A stretch of DNA of 64,000 nt from Muribaculaceae bacterium (GCA_024400935.1 JAKSLZ010000005.1:1-64000), one strand, 5' to 3'. Counted from the first letter of the stretch, positions 34,436 to 44,551 are shown. The notes: generated from the letters alone by a model not told the origin. Numbers and translations are program-made.

Positions 34436-34673
34436 ACTATACGAAACGAGCCTCTAGAGATTGTCACAGAATGCACTAACCAGCGGCGCGTTGTAAGCGC
34501 AATATCATAACTAGTCCAGGGCAAACCACTGGGTAACAAGAGATAAACATCAATGAATTCTGTAAGGACAAAAGCATTGTCATCGTACAAAACACATTTT
34601 GCTACAGCCTCCTTGCATTCCACCTCGGTATCATCACTGTAAGCGTTGCGTCACTTTGCAAAGTACCTTTCAA

Positions 34674-36074
34674 TTATGTGTCATTGTTTTGTATTGTTTT
34701 TCGAATATAAAAATAGAACATTATGATTGCACATTCCACACAAAATAAAATTATAAACATTTTTTCATCATAGTTTTTCATCAAAAGCATGCGGAATGAA
34801 AAATACGTTGCCATAAAAGCATATGGAATTACCGTTTGAGGCATAAAACATAAAGGAACTATACATAATATTCTATAATAATAATATTCATAATACTGAG
34901 GGTATATTAAAGTAAGAACATGGAAAATAATCGAAACAACGACAAACAAATTTGCAAAAACAAAATACCATTTAAAGTCAGAAAAAAACTTTACGCCAAC
35001 AACGTAAATCATAGCACATTCAACTATGGGTAACAAAATTCTTTTTAACAGTACTACTCCATGTGGTAGAGTTATATTAAATTTAAAAACAATAAACTCA
35101 CACAAAAAAAATACTCCCGCAAAAATCATTATCGCATTGGCATAGTGAGATATAAAGCGAGTGAATGCTTTTGAAATTGTTGATATTATGCTACCATGTC
35201 CTTCGTCTAAACCATCTATAAAAAATTGAACGTCTTTCGTCCTATCCACCTTGCGACCTTCCATTGCCTTGCAAATTACGCCTATGGTCTTTCGTCTTAC
35301 TCCTTTTGCCATCATTTCATCAATGGGCAAGCCTTCGTTATTTACTAAAGAGGCATTGGGTGGGGTTTTGCCGGTTAGCAGTTTGAAAAGTGTTGCACCT
35401 AGGGCGTAGACGTCGGTCTCGGGTGAGAACTCGGCGACTCCACCTTGCATGTATTGCTCCATGGGGGCATAGCCCTCGCTGATTCCTACGAGGGTGGTGC
35501 TAGTCTGCAACCCAGTTTTAGAGTCATACTGCTTGGCGAGTCCAAAGTCGATGAGCACGGCCTCGTCCTTATCGTTGAGCATGATATTGGCGGGCTTAAT
35601 GTCCAGATGGTTGATGTGCTTCCGGTGGATATAGTCGAGTGCCGATGCAACATGCTTGATATAACGTATTGCCGATTCCTCGGTGAGGCATCCTTCACTC
35701 TCCACTTTGCTAGCAAGCGAGCCGTTTCCATAGTACTTCATCACATAGTAAGCCGTGCCGTTTTCCTCAAACACGTCCATGACGTTGACGATGTTGGGAT
35801 GATCCAGCTTGGCAATATTGCGGGCCTCCTTGAGGAATTTATCGCGAAACCGATTAACCATAGCGCTAGATCCACTCGAGGTGTTTTCTACCAGAGTAGC
35901 TTCTCCTGCGCGATCACACAGGTCTTTCATGAAGAACTCCTTGATGGCGACTTTGCGCTCCAGGCCGGCTTGCTCGGCCATGTAGGTGATGCCGAAGCCT
36001 CCCTGGCCCAGCACACTCAGTATTTTGTAGCGTCCTCCCTGCAGCAGAGAACCGATCTTCAATGCATTGCTCAT
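34674..36074 (-). CDS. Membrane-bound Ser/Thr protein kinase
   Basis: Eukaryotic-like kinase of 466 residues. The kinase domain (about 15-280) has glycine loop GQGGFGIT (24-31), VAIK lysine Lys45, catalytic loop HLDIKPAN (156-163) and DFG 176-178. The loop has Leu where most kinases have Arg (HRD), so it is a non-RD type; Asp158 and Asn163 are kept. After about residue 300 the protein has roughly six hydrophobic segments, so the kinase domain is expected to be cytoplasmic and tethered to the membrane. No PASTA repeats or sensor domain are present. Substrates are unknown. The gene stands alone. Confidence 0.9.
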   Translation of the reverse strand: MSNALKIGSLLQGGRYKILSVLGQGGFGITYMAEQAGLERKVAIKEFFMKDLCDRAGEATLVENTSSGSSAMVNRFRDKFLKEARNIAKLDHPNIVNVMDVFEENGTAYYVMKYYGNGSLASKVESEGCLTEESAIRYIKHVASALDYIHRKHINHLDIKPANIMLNDKDEAVLIDFGLAKQYDSKTGLQTSTTLVGISEGYAPMEQYMQGGVAEFSPETDVYALGATLFKLLTGKTPPNASLVNNEGLPIDEMMAKGVRRKTIGVICKAMEGRKVDRTKDVQFFIDGLDEGHGSIISTISKAFTRFISHYANAIMIFAGVFFLCEFIVFKFNITLPHGVVLLKRILLPIVECAMIYVVGVKFFSDFKWYFVFANLFVVVSIIFHVLTLIYPQYYEYYYYRILCIVPLCFMPQTVIPYAFMATYFSFRMLLMKNYDEKMFIILFCVECAIIMFYFYIRKTIQNNDT

Positions 36075-36117
36075 GTTAATAAAAAGAAAGTTTTTTCCTA
36101 AATTGCTATTTTGACCA

Positions 36118-36125
36118 CAAAGTTA
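36118..36125 (-). promoter_or_regulatory. -7 box of the Ser/Thr kinase gene
   Basis: Minus strand TAACTTTG, 43 bases before the ATG at 36074. It is divergent from the uvrB promoter. Confidence 0.5.
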
Positions 36126-36191
36126 GTGTTTTCTACCGAAAATAACATATACTACTATAATAATTATTATCCTCTGAGCAAATATTCATGA

Positions 36192-36207
36192 TAATTTTGT
36201 ACCTTTG
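36192..36207 (+). promoter_or_regulatory. Overlapping -7 boxes upstream of uvrB
   Basis: TAATTTTG (36192-36199) and TACCTTTG (36200-36207) are directly abutted, 21 bases before the uvrB ATG. Either could serve as the -7 element. No -33 box is clear. Confidence 0.45.
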
Positions 36208-36228
36208 TAACTTAATAGAAAACGACGC

Positions 36229-38307
36229 ATGGAATTTAAACTGCATTCACCATATGCTCCCACGGGAGACCAGCCACAAGCCATAGCACAACTGAGCGAT
36301 GGCATCAACGACGGCACTCCGTTCCAGACTCTACTGGGCGTGACCGGGTCGGGCAAAACTTTCACCATGGCAAATGTCATACAACGCACCGGCCGCCCCA
36401 CCCTCATCTTGTCGCACAACAAGACACTGGCGGCACAGCTCTATGCCGAGTTCAAGTCGTTCTTCCCTGAGAACTCGGTCCACTACTTTGTGTCATACTA
36501 TGACTACTACCAGCCCGAGGCCTACATCCCCTCGACCGACAAGTACATAGAGAAAGACCTTGCCATCAACGAGGAGATTGAGCGCCTGCGACTAGCCACG
36601 GTGACATCGCTGCTCTCGGGCCGCCGCGACATCGTGGTGATATCGAGCGTGTCGTGCCTGTATGGCATGGGCAACCCCGAGGACCTGAATGCCAACGCCC
36701 TGACACTGAGCGTGGGCGACAACATGGGACGCGACGAACTGCTGCGCCACCTTGTCGATGCCCTCTATTCACGCAACGACGTGGACATGAAGATGGGCAA
36801 CTTCAGGGTAAAAGGCGACACGGTTGACATCTACCTGAGCAACGAGGACTTCATGCTGCGAGTGATCTTCTGGGGCAACGAGATCGAGAGCATGGAGATT
36901 CTGGATCCCATCACGATGTTCACCAAGGAGACTGTCGACTCCTTCAAAGTGTTCCCCGCCACTCTCTTTGCCACCACCAAGGAAAGACTTGCCGGAGCGC
37001 TGGGAATGATTGACGTGGACCTGGGCACACAGGTCGAGGCCTTCCATCGCGAGGACCGCCACGTCGAGGCCAAGCGCCTCTATGAACGTGTGACCTATGA
37101 CCTGGAGATGATACGCGAGGTGGGCTACTGCTCAGGCATCGAGAACTACTCGCGCTACTTCGACGGCCGCAAGCCCGGCATGCGTCCCTTCTGCCTGCTC
37201 GACTGCTTCCCCGACGACTTCATCACCATTATCGACGAGAGCCACGTCACCATACCCCAAATCAGGGCCATGTATGGCGGCGACCAGTCGCGCAAGACCA
37301 ACCTTGTACACTACGGCTTCCGCCTTGAAGCGGCGCTCGACAACCGCCCGCTCAGGTTTGAGGAATTTGAGGCGATGACTAAGCAGACCATCTATGTGAG
37401 CGCAACGCCTGCCGACTACGAACTGATGCAGTGCGAGGGTGTAGTCACTGAACAAATCATACGTCCCACAGGCTTGTTAGACCCCAAAATCATCGTGCGC
37501 CCCTCACGAGGCCAAATCGACGACTTGCTCGAGGAAATACAGTTGAGAGTAGAACACGGCGAGCGCACCCTGGTCACCACCCTGACCAAGCGCATGGCCG
37601 AAGAGCTAAACGACTACCTGGCGTCGTTTGACATACGCTGCGCCTACATGCACAGCGACGTGGAGACAATGGACCGCATCCAGATTCTTGATGACCTGCG
37701 CGCCGGCGCCATCGACGTGCTCGTGGGCGTGAACCTGCTGCGCGAGGGCCTTGACCTGCCCGAGGTGTCGCTCGTGGCTATCCTCGACGCCGACAAGGAG
37801 GGATTCCTGCGCAACCGACGCTCGCTCACACAGACGGCAGGACGTGCAGCCCGCAACCTCAACGGACTGGTCATCATGTATGCCGACACCATCACACAGT
37901 CAATGCAACAGACCATCGACGAGACCGAGCGACGCAGGTCTATCCAGCTCAAGTATAACGAAGAAAACGGCATAACCCCACAGGCCATCATCAAGGCACG
38001 CAATGCCATCATAGGCGTAGACACTGACATGGTTGCAACTGAGAAAGACGGCAAGCAGCATGCACGCAAGTATGAAAGCAACGTCGTGGACACCTCAATG
38101 CTGCAGCAACACATGGCTGCCGAGTTCAAGCCCAGCGCCGGTGTTGTGGCCGATCCCGTCATCGCCTATATGGGCAAGGGTGACATCGAGAAGACAATAG
38201 AGAACCTCAAGAAGCAGATGGTGGATGCCGCCAAGCGCATGGACTTCCTTGAGGCCGCACAATATAGAGATGAAATCATCAAGCTAACAGAGAAACTCAA
38301 TGGCTAA
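36229..38307 (+). CDS. uvrB: Excinuclease ABC subunit B
   Basis: DNA damage recognition helicase of the nucleotide excision repair complex (692 residues). Walker A is GVTGSGKT (37-44). The damage-probing beta-hairpin region is YYDYYQPEAYIP. Walker B is IIDESH. Helicase motif VI is QTAGRAARN. The C-terminal UVR domain that contacts UvrC is VDAAKRMDFLEAAQYRDEI. Length is normal. The next gene, ygiQ-like, starts 8 bases before the uvrB stop, so translation is coupled. Confidence 0.97.
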   Translation: MEFKLHSPYAPTGDQPQAIAQLSDGINDGTPFQTLLGVTGSGKTFTMANVIQRTGRPTLILSHNKTLAAQLYAEFKSFFPENSVHYFVSYYDYYQPEAYIPSTDKYIEKDLAINEEIERLRLATVTSLLSGRRDIVVISSVSCLYGMGNPEDLNANALTLSVGDNMGRDELLRHLVDALYSRNDVDMKMGNFRVKGDTVDIYLSNEDFMLRVIFWGNEIESMEILDPITMFTKETVDSFKVFPATLFATTKERLAGALGMIDVDLGTQVEAFHREDRHVEAKRLYERVTYDLEMIREVGYCSGIENYSRYFDGRKPGMRPFCLLDCFPDDFITIIDESHVTIPQIRAMYGGDQSRKTNLVHYGFRLEAALDNRPLRFEEFEAMTKQTIYVSATPADYELMQCEGVVTEQIIRPTGLLDPKIIVRPSRGQIDDLLEEIQLRVEHGERTLVTTLTKRMAEELNDYLASFDIRCAYMHSDVETMDRIQILDDLRAGAIDVLVGVNLLREGLDLPEVSLVAILDADKEGFLRNRRSLTQTAGRAARNLNGLVIMYADTITQSMQQTIDETERRRSIQLKYNEENGITPQAIIKARNAIIGVDTDMVATEKDGKQHARKYESNVVDTSMLQQHMAAEFKPSAGVVADPVIAYMGKGDIEKTIENLKKQMVDAAKRMDFLEAAQYRDEIIKLTEKLNG

Positions 38308-40156
38308 GCACGACCAGAACACTAGCAGAAGCAACCATATAGATGGACAATGGCTACCCGTCACCAAGAAAGAGATAGAGCACTTGGGATGGGACCATAT
38401 AGACGTAATCCTGTTTAGCGGCGACGCCTATATCGACCACCCGTCGATGGGCAGTGCCGTCATAGGCCGTGTGCTCGAGGCTCATGGCTATAACGTTGCG
38501 ATAGTGCCGCAGCCCAACTGGCGCGACGACCTGCGCGACTTCAAGAAGCTGGGCAAGCCACGCCTGTTCTTCGGCGTGAGTGCCGGTGCAATGGACTCAA
38601 TGGTAAACCATTACACCGCCAACCGCCGCCGTCGCAGCGATGATGCCTACACCCCCGACGGCCGAGCCGGTGCGCGCCCCGACTACCCCACCATCGTGTA
38701 CAGCAAAATCCTCAAGGAACTGTGGCCCGACGTGCCCATTGTGGCAGGAGGCATCGAGGCGTCACTCAGGCGTCTGGCACACTATGACTACTGGCAGGAC
38801 AAGCTCAGGCCATCTATCATGGACGACGCTCCGGTCGACATCATCACCTACGGCATGGGCGAACTGGCAACAATCACCATTGCCGATGCGCTGAGCAACG
38901 GAGCCAAGATTTCAGACCTCAAGGACATCCCCCAGACGGTAGTGAGATGCTCCATTGACGACATGCCGACTGCCACCGGCGACACCGACGTCGTGATGCA
39001 CTCTTACGAGGAATGTATCGCCTCAAAGCGCAGCCATGCCGAGAACTTCCGCAACATCGAGATAGAAAGCAACAAGTGGCACGGCCGCACCATGTGGCAG
39101 CCCACCGGCAACTATGTGGTGAAGGTCAACCCCATGAACCCGCCCATGACAAGCGAGCAGATTGACGCTTCGTTTGACCTGCCCTACACCCGCCTGCCCC
39201 ATCCCAAATACAAGAACAAGCGCATACCCGCCTATGAGATGATACGCCACTCGGTCAACATGCACCGCGGCTGTTTTGGCGGCTGTGCGTTCTGCACCAT
39301 CAGCGCCCATCAGGGCAAATTCATAGCATCACGCAGCAAGCAGTCGATAATGCGCGAGGTAAAGCAAGTGGTAAATATGACCGATTTCAAGGGATACATC
39401 AGCGACCTGGGAGGACCCAGCGCTAACATGTACGGCATGCACGGCCACGACCTTGAGCGATGCTCAAAGTGCACCCGACCATCGTGCCTGCACCCCAAGC
39501 CATGCAGTAATCTAAACAACGACCACTCCAAACTGCTCGACATCTACCACACAGTAGACGCCTTGCCTCAGGTAAAAAAATCCTTCATAGGCAGCGGTGT
39601 CCGATATGACCTGTCGATGCACAAAAGCGGAGACCCGGCAATCGACAAAGTCAATGCCCAGTACAACGAGGAGCTGATACGCTTCCACGTCTCGGGGCGC
39701 CTTAAAGTGGCACCCGAGCACACCAGCGACGAGGTGCTCAACATGATGCGCAAGCCGTCGTTTGACCTCTTCCGCAAATTCAAGACAATATTTGACCGCG
39801 TCAATGCCAAGTACAACCTCAAGCAACAGCTCATCCCCTACTTCATCTCATCACATCCCGGATGCCACGAGATGGACATGGCCGAGCTGGCCGTCATCAC
39901 ACGCGAGCTCGACTTCCACCTTGAGCAGGTGCAGGACTTCACCCCCACCCCCATGACGGTATCGACCGAGGTGTTCTACACAGGGCTGCACCCCTATACC
40001 CTGCAACCCGTCTTCACGCCACACACCAAGGAAGAGAAGCTGGCACAGCGCCGCTACTTCTTCTGGTATGACAAGAAATACAAGCGTGAAATCACGCAGG
40101 CACTGCGCAGGCTGCACCGTCCTGACCTCATCAAGAAAATTTATCCCAAAGGATAG
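38300..40156 (+). CDS. YgiQ-family radical SAM protein
   Basis: Radical SAM protein of 618 residues with a UPF0313/YgiQ layout. The N-terminal region binds B12-like ligands in relatives (DVILFSGDAYIDHPS...). The cluster motif is C325-x3-C329-x2-C332 (CFGGCAFC). A second Cys-rich segment follows (ERCSKCTRPSCLHPKPC), and a C-terminal domain (QDFTPTPMTVSTEVFYTG) is typical of the family. The reaction is unknown. It is coupled to uvrB by an 8-base overlap and followed by a strong terminator. Confidence 0.9.
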   Translation: MAKHDQNTSRSNHIDGQWLPVTKKEIEHLGWDHIDVILFSGDAYIDHPSMGSAVIGRVLEAHGYNVAIVPQPNWRDDLRDFKKLGKPRLFFGVSAGAMDSMVNHYTANRRRRSDDAYTPDGRAGARPDYPTIVYSKILKELWPDVPIVAGGIEASLRRLAHYDYWQDKLRPSIMDDAPVDIITYGMGELATITIADALSNGAKISDLKDIPQTVVRCSIDDMPTATGDTDVVMHSYEECIASKRSHAENFRNIEIESNKWHGRTMWQPTGNYVVKVNPMNPPMTSEQIDASFDLPYTRLPHPKYKNKRIPAYEMIRHSVNMHRGCFGGCAFCTISAHQGKFIASRSKQSIMREVKQVVNMTDFKGYISDLGGPSANMYGMHGHDLERCSKCTRPSCLHPKPCSNLNNDHSKLLDIYHTVDALPQVKKSFIGSGVRYDLSMHKSGDPAIDKVNAQYNEELIRFHVSGRLKVAPEHTSDEVLNMMRKPSFDLFRKFKTIFDRVNAKYNLKQQLIPYFISSHPGCHEMDMAELAVITRELDFHLEQVQDFTPTPMTVSTEVFYTGLHPYTLQPVFTPHTKEEKLAQRRYFFWYDKKYKREITQALRRLHRPDLIKKIYPKG

Positions 40157-40185
40157 TTTTTAGCATCTTTAGGCACACAAACCAT

Positions 40186-40222
40186 AGGGTTGAACATTTT
40201 TTTGGGTTCAACCCTTTTTTTT
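40186..40222 (+). terminator. Terminator of uvrB-ygiQ
   Basis: Perfect 10-bp stem AGGGTTGAAC/GTTCAACCCT followed by eight T. Confidence 0.92.
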
Positions 40223-40237
40223 CTCATAGAAAAAACC

Positions 40238-40245
40238 TAACTTTG
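40238..40245 (+). promoter_or_regulatory. -7 box of the S9 peptidase gene
   Basis: TAACTTTG, 40 bases before the ATG at 40286 and just after the preceding terminator. Confidence 0.55.
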
Positions 40246-40285
40246 TAAACGCATAATTAAAAGAATAACAAAAAAATCATATAGT

Positions 40286-42457
40286 ATGAATTCATTTATC
40301 AAAGCAACTGTTATGGCATCAGCAGTAGCATTACTGTCATCAGCAGGATGTAACAACCAGGCCGAGACCGAAGGCGACGTTGCAAATGTCCTGTCAGGAG
40401 GCAAAATCGAAAAGCAAGAATTTACGCCCGAAGTGCTCAACCAGTTCGGACGCGTGTCTAACCCCCAGGTGTCGCCCGACGGCAAGAATGTCCTCTTCGG
40501 CGTAAACCAAATCGACATCAAAGAGAACAAGGGCAACACTGACCTGTGGGTAATGGACATTGACGGCAAAAACGCCAAGCAGCTCACCCACACACCCCGC
40601 AGCGAGGGCAACGCAGTGTGGATCGACGGCGGCAACAAGATTGCATTCACATTCTGTGACGAGAAGAACGAGTCAGTGACACAGGTATGGGTCATGAACG
40701 CCGACGGCAGCGGCCGCAAGTGCGTATCAGAGATGGAGAAGGACGTAGAAGGCTTCACTATCTCTCCCGACGAAAAGAAGATTGTCATCGTTTCAACTGT
40801 AAAATATGGCAAGAACGTGCAGGACTACTATCCCGAGATGGACAAGAGCAACGCACGCATCATCGACGACTTGATGTATCGTCACTGGAACGAGTGGACT
40901 GCCGAGATTCCCCACCCCTTTGTGGGCAACTTTGACGGCGAGAAAGTCACTGACGTGAAGGACGTGCTCGAGGGCACACAGTTTGAATCACCCATGCGTC
41001 CCTGGGGCGGCGTAGAGCAGCTTGCATGGACCCCCGACAGCAAGAAACTCATCTATGTGTGCCGCAAGAAGGTGGGTAAAGAGTATGCCCTGTCAACCAA
41101 CAGCGACCTCTTTGTATATGACACCGAGTCAGGCAAGACTACCGGCAACCTCACTGAAGACAACATGGGATATGACAACAACCCCGTTGTCTCTAAGAGC
41201 GGCAAGATCGCTTGGCTGTCAATGGAACACGACGGATATGAGGCCGACAAGAACCGCATCTTCATGATGGACAAGCTGGGCGGTGAGAAGAAAGACCTCA
41301 CTGCCGATTGGGACTACAGCGTAGACGCAATAGCATGGTCACCCGACGAGAAGTTCCTTTACTTCATCTGCCCCTTCCAGGGCACATGCCCCATCTTCCG
41401 CATGGATGTTGCAACACAAAAGGTCGACACCGTTGCTGCTGGTCAGTATGACTATGACGGTCTGGGATTCCTCGACGACAACACCCTCATCACAATGCGC
41501 CACTCATTCCTGTCGCCCAACGAGGTGTTCACAGTCAAGGTGGGTGAAGAACCCAAGCAGATAAGTACTATCAACGACAACCTGCTGGCATCGCTCGACG
41601 AGGTAACATGCGAGAAAGTCTTGGTCAAGGCTACTGACGGCAAGGACATCACCACATGGGTGCTCCTGCCTCCCAACTTTGACAAGAACAAGAAATACCC
41701 GTCTATCTTCTTCTGCGAGGGCGGTCCCCAGTCACCTGTGAGCCAGTTCTGGAGTTATCGCTGGAACCTGCGCATCATGGCAAACCACGGCTATGTGGTC
41801 ATTGCTCCTAACCGCCGCGGTCTTCCCGGATTTGGCACCGAGTGGAATGCACAGATCTCAGGCGACTATGCCGGCCAGTGCATGAAGGACTACCTCAGCG
41901 TTACTGACTACATGAAGGAGCAGCCCTACATCGACGGCGACCACATGGGTTGCGTGGGTGCAAGCTTCGGCGGTTATTCAGTTTATTGGCTTGCCGGTAA
42001 TCACAACAAGCGTTACGCTTGCTTCCTGTCGCACGCAGGTATCTTTGACCTGAGAGCACAGTATCTCGAGACTGAGGAGATGTGGTTCGTCAACTGGGAC
42101 CTCGGTGGTGTAGGTCCTGACAAGAGCGGAGCACCTTGGGACAAGGATAACGCAGTAGCTCAGAAGTCATTCACACAGGCCGACCCCAAGAACTTCGTCC
42201 AGAACTGGGATACCCCCATCATGGTCACAACAGGCGAGAACGACTTCCGCATCTCTTATACTCAGACCATGCAGGCGTTCAACGCTGCTAAGCTGAGAGG
42301 CATACCCACCCACATGGTTCTCTACCCCGACGAGTGTCACTGGGTAACTAAGCCCCAGAACTCTATCGTATGGCAAAATGAGTTCTTCAAGTGGATGGAC
42401 AAGTGGCTCATGCCCAACAAGGCAGGTAAAGCCGAAACAGAAAAAACCGACAAATAA
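40286..42457 (+). CDS. S9 family (prolyl oligopeptidase-type) peptidase, lipoprotein
   Basis: Envelope serine peptidase of 723 residues. The N-terminal signal (SFIKATVMASAVALLSSAGC) ends in a lipobox-like SAGC, so membrane anchoring is likely. A seven-bladed TolB/DPP-type beta-propeller (about 45-440) carries repeats such as PQVSPDGKNVLF and TPDSKKLIY. The alpha/beta-hydrolase domain (about 460-715) has nucleophile Ser560 in GASFGGYS, Asp653 in GENDFR and His685 in DECHW. The fold fits dipeptidyl or acylaminoacyl peptidases that digest peptides in the periplasm or at the surface. Exact specificity is unknown. Monocistronic. Confidence 0.93.
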   Translation: MNSFIKATVMASAVALLSSAGCNNQAETEGDVANVLSGGKIEKQEFTPEVLNQFGRVSNPQVSPDGKNVLFGVNQIDIKENKGNTDLWVMDIDGKNAKQLTHTPRSEGNAVWIDGGNKIAFTFCDEKNESVTQVWVMNADGSGRKCVSEMEKDVEGFTISPDEKKIVIVSTVKYGKNVQDYYPEMDKSNARIIDDLMYRHWNEWTAEIPHPFVGNFDGEKVTDVKDVLEGTQFESPMRPWGGVEQLAWTPDSKKLIYVCRKKVGKEYALSTNSDLFVYDTESGKTTGNLTEDNMGYDNNPVVSKSGKIAWLSMEHDGYEADKNRIFMMDKLGGEKKDLTADWDYSVDAIAWSPDEKFLYFICPFQGTCPIFRMDVATQKVDTVAAGQYDYDGLGFLDDNTLITMRHSFLSPNEVFTVKVGEEPKQISTINDNLLASLDEVTCEKVLVKATDGKDITTWVLLPPNFDKNKKYPSIFFCEGGPQSPVSQFWSYRWNLRIMANHGYVVIAPNRRGLPGFGTEWNAQISGDYAGQCMKDYLSVTDYMKEQPYIDGDHMGCVGASFGGYSVYWLAGNHNKRYACFLSHAGIFDLRAQYLETEEMWFVNWDLGGVGPDKSGAPWDKDNAVAQKSFTQADPKNFVQNWDTPIMVTTGENDFRISYTQTMQAFNAAKLRGIPTHMVLYPDECHWVTKPQNSIVWQNEFFKWMDKWLMPNKAGKAETEKTDK

Positions 42458-42469
42458 AATAAATTATGC

Positions 42470-42503
42470 GAGGGCAGACCGTGTGCGGTTTGCCCTCTCT
42501 TTT
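42470..42503 (+). terminator. Terminator of the S9 peptidase gene
   Basis: 12-bp stem GAGGGCAGACCG/CGGTTTGCCCTC with one G-T pair and loop TGTG, then TCTTTTA. The stem is almost identical to that of the spt terminator at 32516-32547. Confidence 0.85.
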
Positions 42504-42544
42504 ACATAGTGAATCAACCTTTCATTAACTAAAACCAAATCATT

Positions 42545-44551
42545 ATGAAAAAAGTATCTTTACTTTTGCTGAGCGCAGCCATCGCTTTACAGGCAAGCGC
42601 TTGGAAGCCCATTTTTGTGGGACACCGTGGTTGTAACAAGGGTGTTGAGAACACAGTTGAAGCCTACCAGAATGGTGTAGACTTCTATCACTACACTGGT
42701 CTTGAATGCGACGTGCGTGTCACTAGCGACGGACAGTATGTGATCAGTCACGACGAGACTACCGACCGCGTGGGCGGCAGCCTCACTGTTGCCAATGCTA
42801 CACTCGACCAGCTCAAGGCCGAGAACTACTCGCAAACACGTAGCGGTGTCACTTACACCGGCACAATGTGCACGATGGCCGAGTATCTGGACGTGTGCAA
42901 TGAAAAAGGCGCATTCCCCGTTATCGAGCTGAAGTGGACAACAGGTATCAACAATAGCGACATGAGCAAGTTCCCCGGACTTGCCGCCCTCATCGAAGAA
43001 AAAGGACTGACCGACAAGGCTGTTATCCTCACCTCTATGAAGAACTCGTTGGAATATGTGCGCACTAACTACCCCGCACTGCAGTGCCAGTTCCTGTGCA
43101 ATGCCAACTGGGCTTCTAACTTCGACTGGATTGTAAAATGGAAACTCATCCCCAGCATCGAGGCCGGTTGCTTCGACAAATACACAGTCAAGAGATTCCA
43201 CGACGCAGGCCTCCCTGTAGCTGTATGGACTGTGGATTCTAAGGCTAACTACCAGAACTATGGCGACATGGGCGTCTACATGATGACATGCAACTCGCTG
43301 GTTCCTGCCGACATGCCTGACCTCAAAGACATCGACTGGGAATCAATCGTTCCTCCCATGGATGCTCTTGAAGTAGAAGTTGAGCCCATGTTTGAACACA
43401 CAATGGCTCTGAACACCATGCCCGAGAACTTCCCCACCGGTGCATCAGGCAAATATGCCAGCGCTCAGCAGGGTGCAATCACCAGCGACGGATTGTGCTT
43501 CGCTAACAACTACACAACAAGCGAGCTCGTTATGATCACTCCCGAGGGCACAGTAAGCGCTGTTCCCGGTACCACCAGCCACGGCACATGCCTTGACGAC
43601 GCCGAGAACCTGATTCTGCGCAACGACGGTATCACCAAGACTCCTACCAAGCTGCTTGTTTATCCCAATGCTGATATCACTTCACAACCCGTTAGCATCT
43701 CGTTTGAACTCAGAGAGGCAGGCCAGACCAACTTTATCACCGCTTGCGGTGACGTCCTCTCGGCCGAGGGCGGATATGTGTTCCTCTTCCAGAACGCACT
43801 CTCTTATGTAACTACCCTATACATCGCCAATGGCGAAGTCCAGAATATCATCACCAGCGAGCCCACCTCATTTGCTAGCTCTACTGCCGGTATGGTATTC
43901 CCCATCGACGGCACACCCAACAAGTTCATCTATCAGGTGCGCAACCAGGGCTACAACCTGTATAACAACGGTGACAAGGGCAAGTATGTAACCGGATCGC
44001 TCAACACAACCCAGCCCAACAGCAACTCATCAGTGGGCGGTGCTTACTTCGTTCTCGAAGGACACGAGATGTTCCTCTACACCAGCGGAACTAACTACAA
44101 CGGAGGTTTCTCAGTGCGCGACATGAGTGCCAACAACGCTGCCGTTGCTAACGTAGCTCCCCTGGGCACAGGCGGATATACAGCTAACCCCTCATGCGGT
44201 TCATTCTTCCGCGTGGTTCCCGAAGGCAACAGCTCAGTTCTGGTTTATGACTACACCATGGGCAACGGCTATGCATGCTACCGCATCCACACTGACAATT
44301 TCACCGCAGTGAAAGACCTCAACTCAACAGTAGCAACAGTGAACATTTACCCCAACCCCACAAGCGACGCTGTGAATGTAAAGGCTGGCAAGGCTATCGG
44401 TTCAGCTGTGCTTTATGACCTCAGCGGCAAGCAAGTGGCTAAGGTAAACGGCAACGGCGAGAACGACATCACCATCGACGTTACAGGCCTGAGCAACGGC
44501 ATCTACATCCTCAATGTTGACGGAGCAACTCAGAAGGTTGTCAAGAAATAA
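42545..44551 (+). CDS. Secreted glycerophosphodiester phosphodiesterase with T9SS signal
   Basis: Exported GDPD-fold hydrolase of 668 residues. Signal peptide 1-19 (KKVSLLLLSAAIALQASA). The GDPD domain (about 21-265) has His27-Arg28 in VGHRGC, Glu54 and Asp56 in LECDVRV, and His69 in SHDETTDR, the residues needed for metal and acid-base catalysis. The middle (about 280-590) is a beta-rich region of unknown role. The C-terminus (about 595-668) is a type A T9SS sorting domain (VNIYPNPTSDAVNV...GLSNGIYILNV), so surface anchoring or release is expected. It probably hydrolyses glycerophosphodiesters from lipids. It appears to stand alone. Confidence 0.92.
   Translation: MKKVSLLLLSAAIALQASAWKPIFVGHRGCNKGVENTVEAYQNGVDFYHYTGLECDVRVTSDGQYVISHDETTDRVGGSLTVANATLDQLKAENYSQTRSGVTYTGTMCTMAEYLDVCNEKGAFPVIELKWTTGINNSDMSKFPGLAALIEEKGLTDKAVILTSMKNSLEYVRTNYPALQCQFLCNANWASNFDWIVKWKLIPSIEAGCFDKYTVKRFHDAGLPVAVWTVDSKANYQNYGDMGVYMMTCNSLVPADMPDLKDIDWESIVPPMDALEVEVEPMFEHTMALNTMPENFPTGASGKYASAQQGAITSDGLCFANNYTTSELVMITPEGTVSAVPGTTSHGTCLDDAENLILRNDGITKTPTKLLVYPNADITSQPVSISFELREAGQTNFITACGDVLSAEGGYVFLFQNALSYVTTLYIANGEVQNIITSEPTSFASSTAGMVFPIDGTPNKFIYQVRNQGYNLYNNGDKGKYVTGSLNTTQPNSNSSVGGAYFVLEGHEMFLYTSGTNYNGGFSVRDMSANNAAVANVAPLGTGGYTANPSCGSFFRVVPEGNSSVLVYDYTMGNGYACYRIHTDNFTAVKDLNSTVATVNIYPNPTSDAVNVKAGKAIGSAVLYDLSGKQVAKVNGNGENDITIDVTGLSNGIYILNVDGATQKVVKK

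Larger units (their letters stand above)
33764..34673. other. 910-bp region without a convincing gene
   Basis: From 33764 to about 34310 the DNA is very AT-rich with only the spt -7 box (33840). From about 34314 to 34670 it is clearly more GC-rich, like coding DNA here, but no frame is open throughout. A 66-codon minus frame (34423-34623) and a following frame reading GGAGAAVSGYVAVSPGG in another phase could be pieces of a decayed gene downstream of the kinase. I cannot name the ancestor. Confidence 0.4.

Noticed and set aside
34423..34623. 66-codon minus-strand frame as an intact gene
   Set aside because: No promoter, weak GTG start and no recognisable motif; kept only as a possible gene relic.
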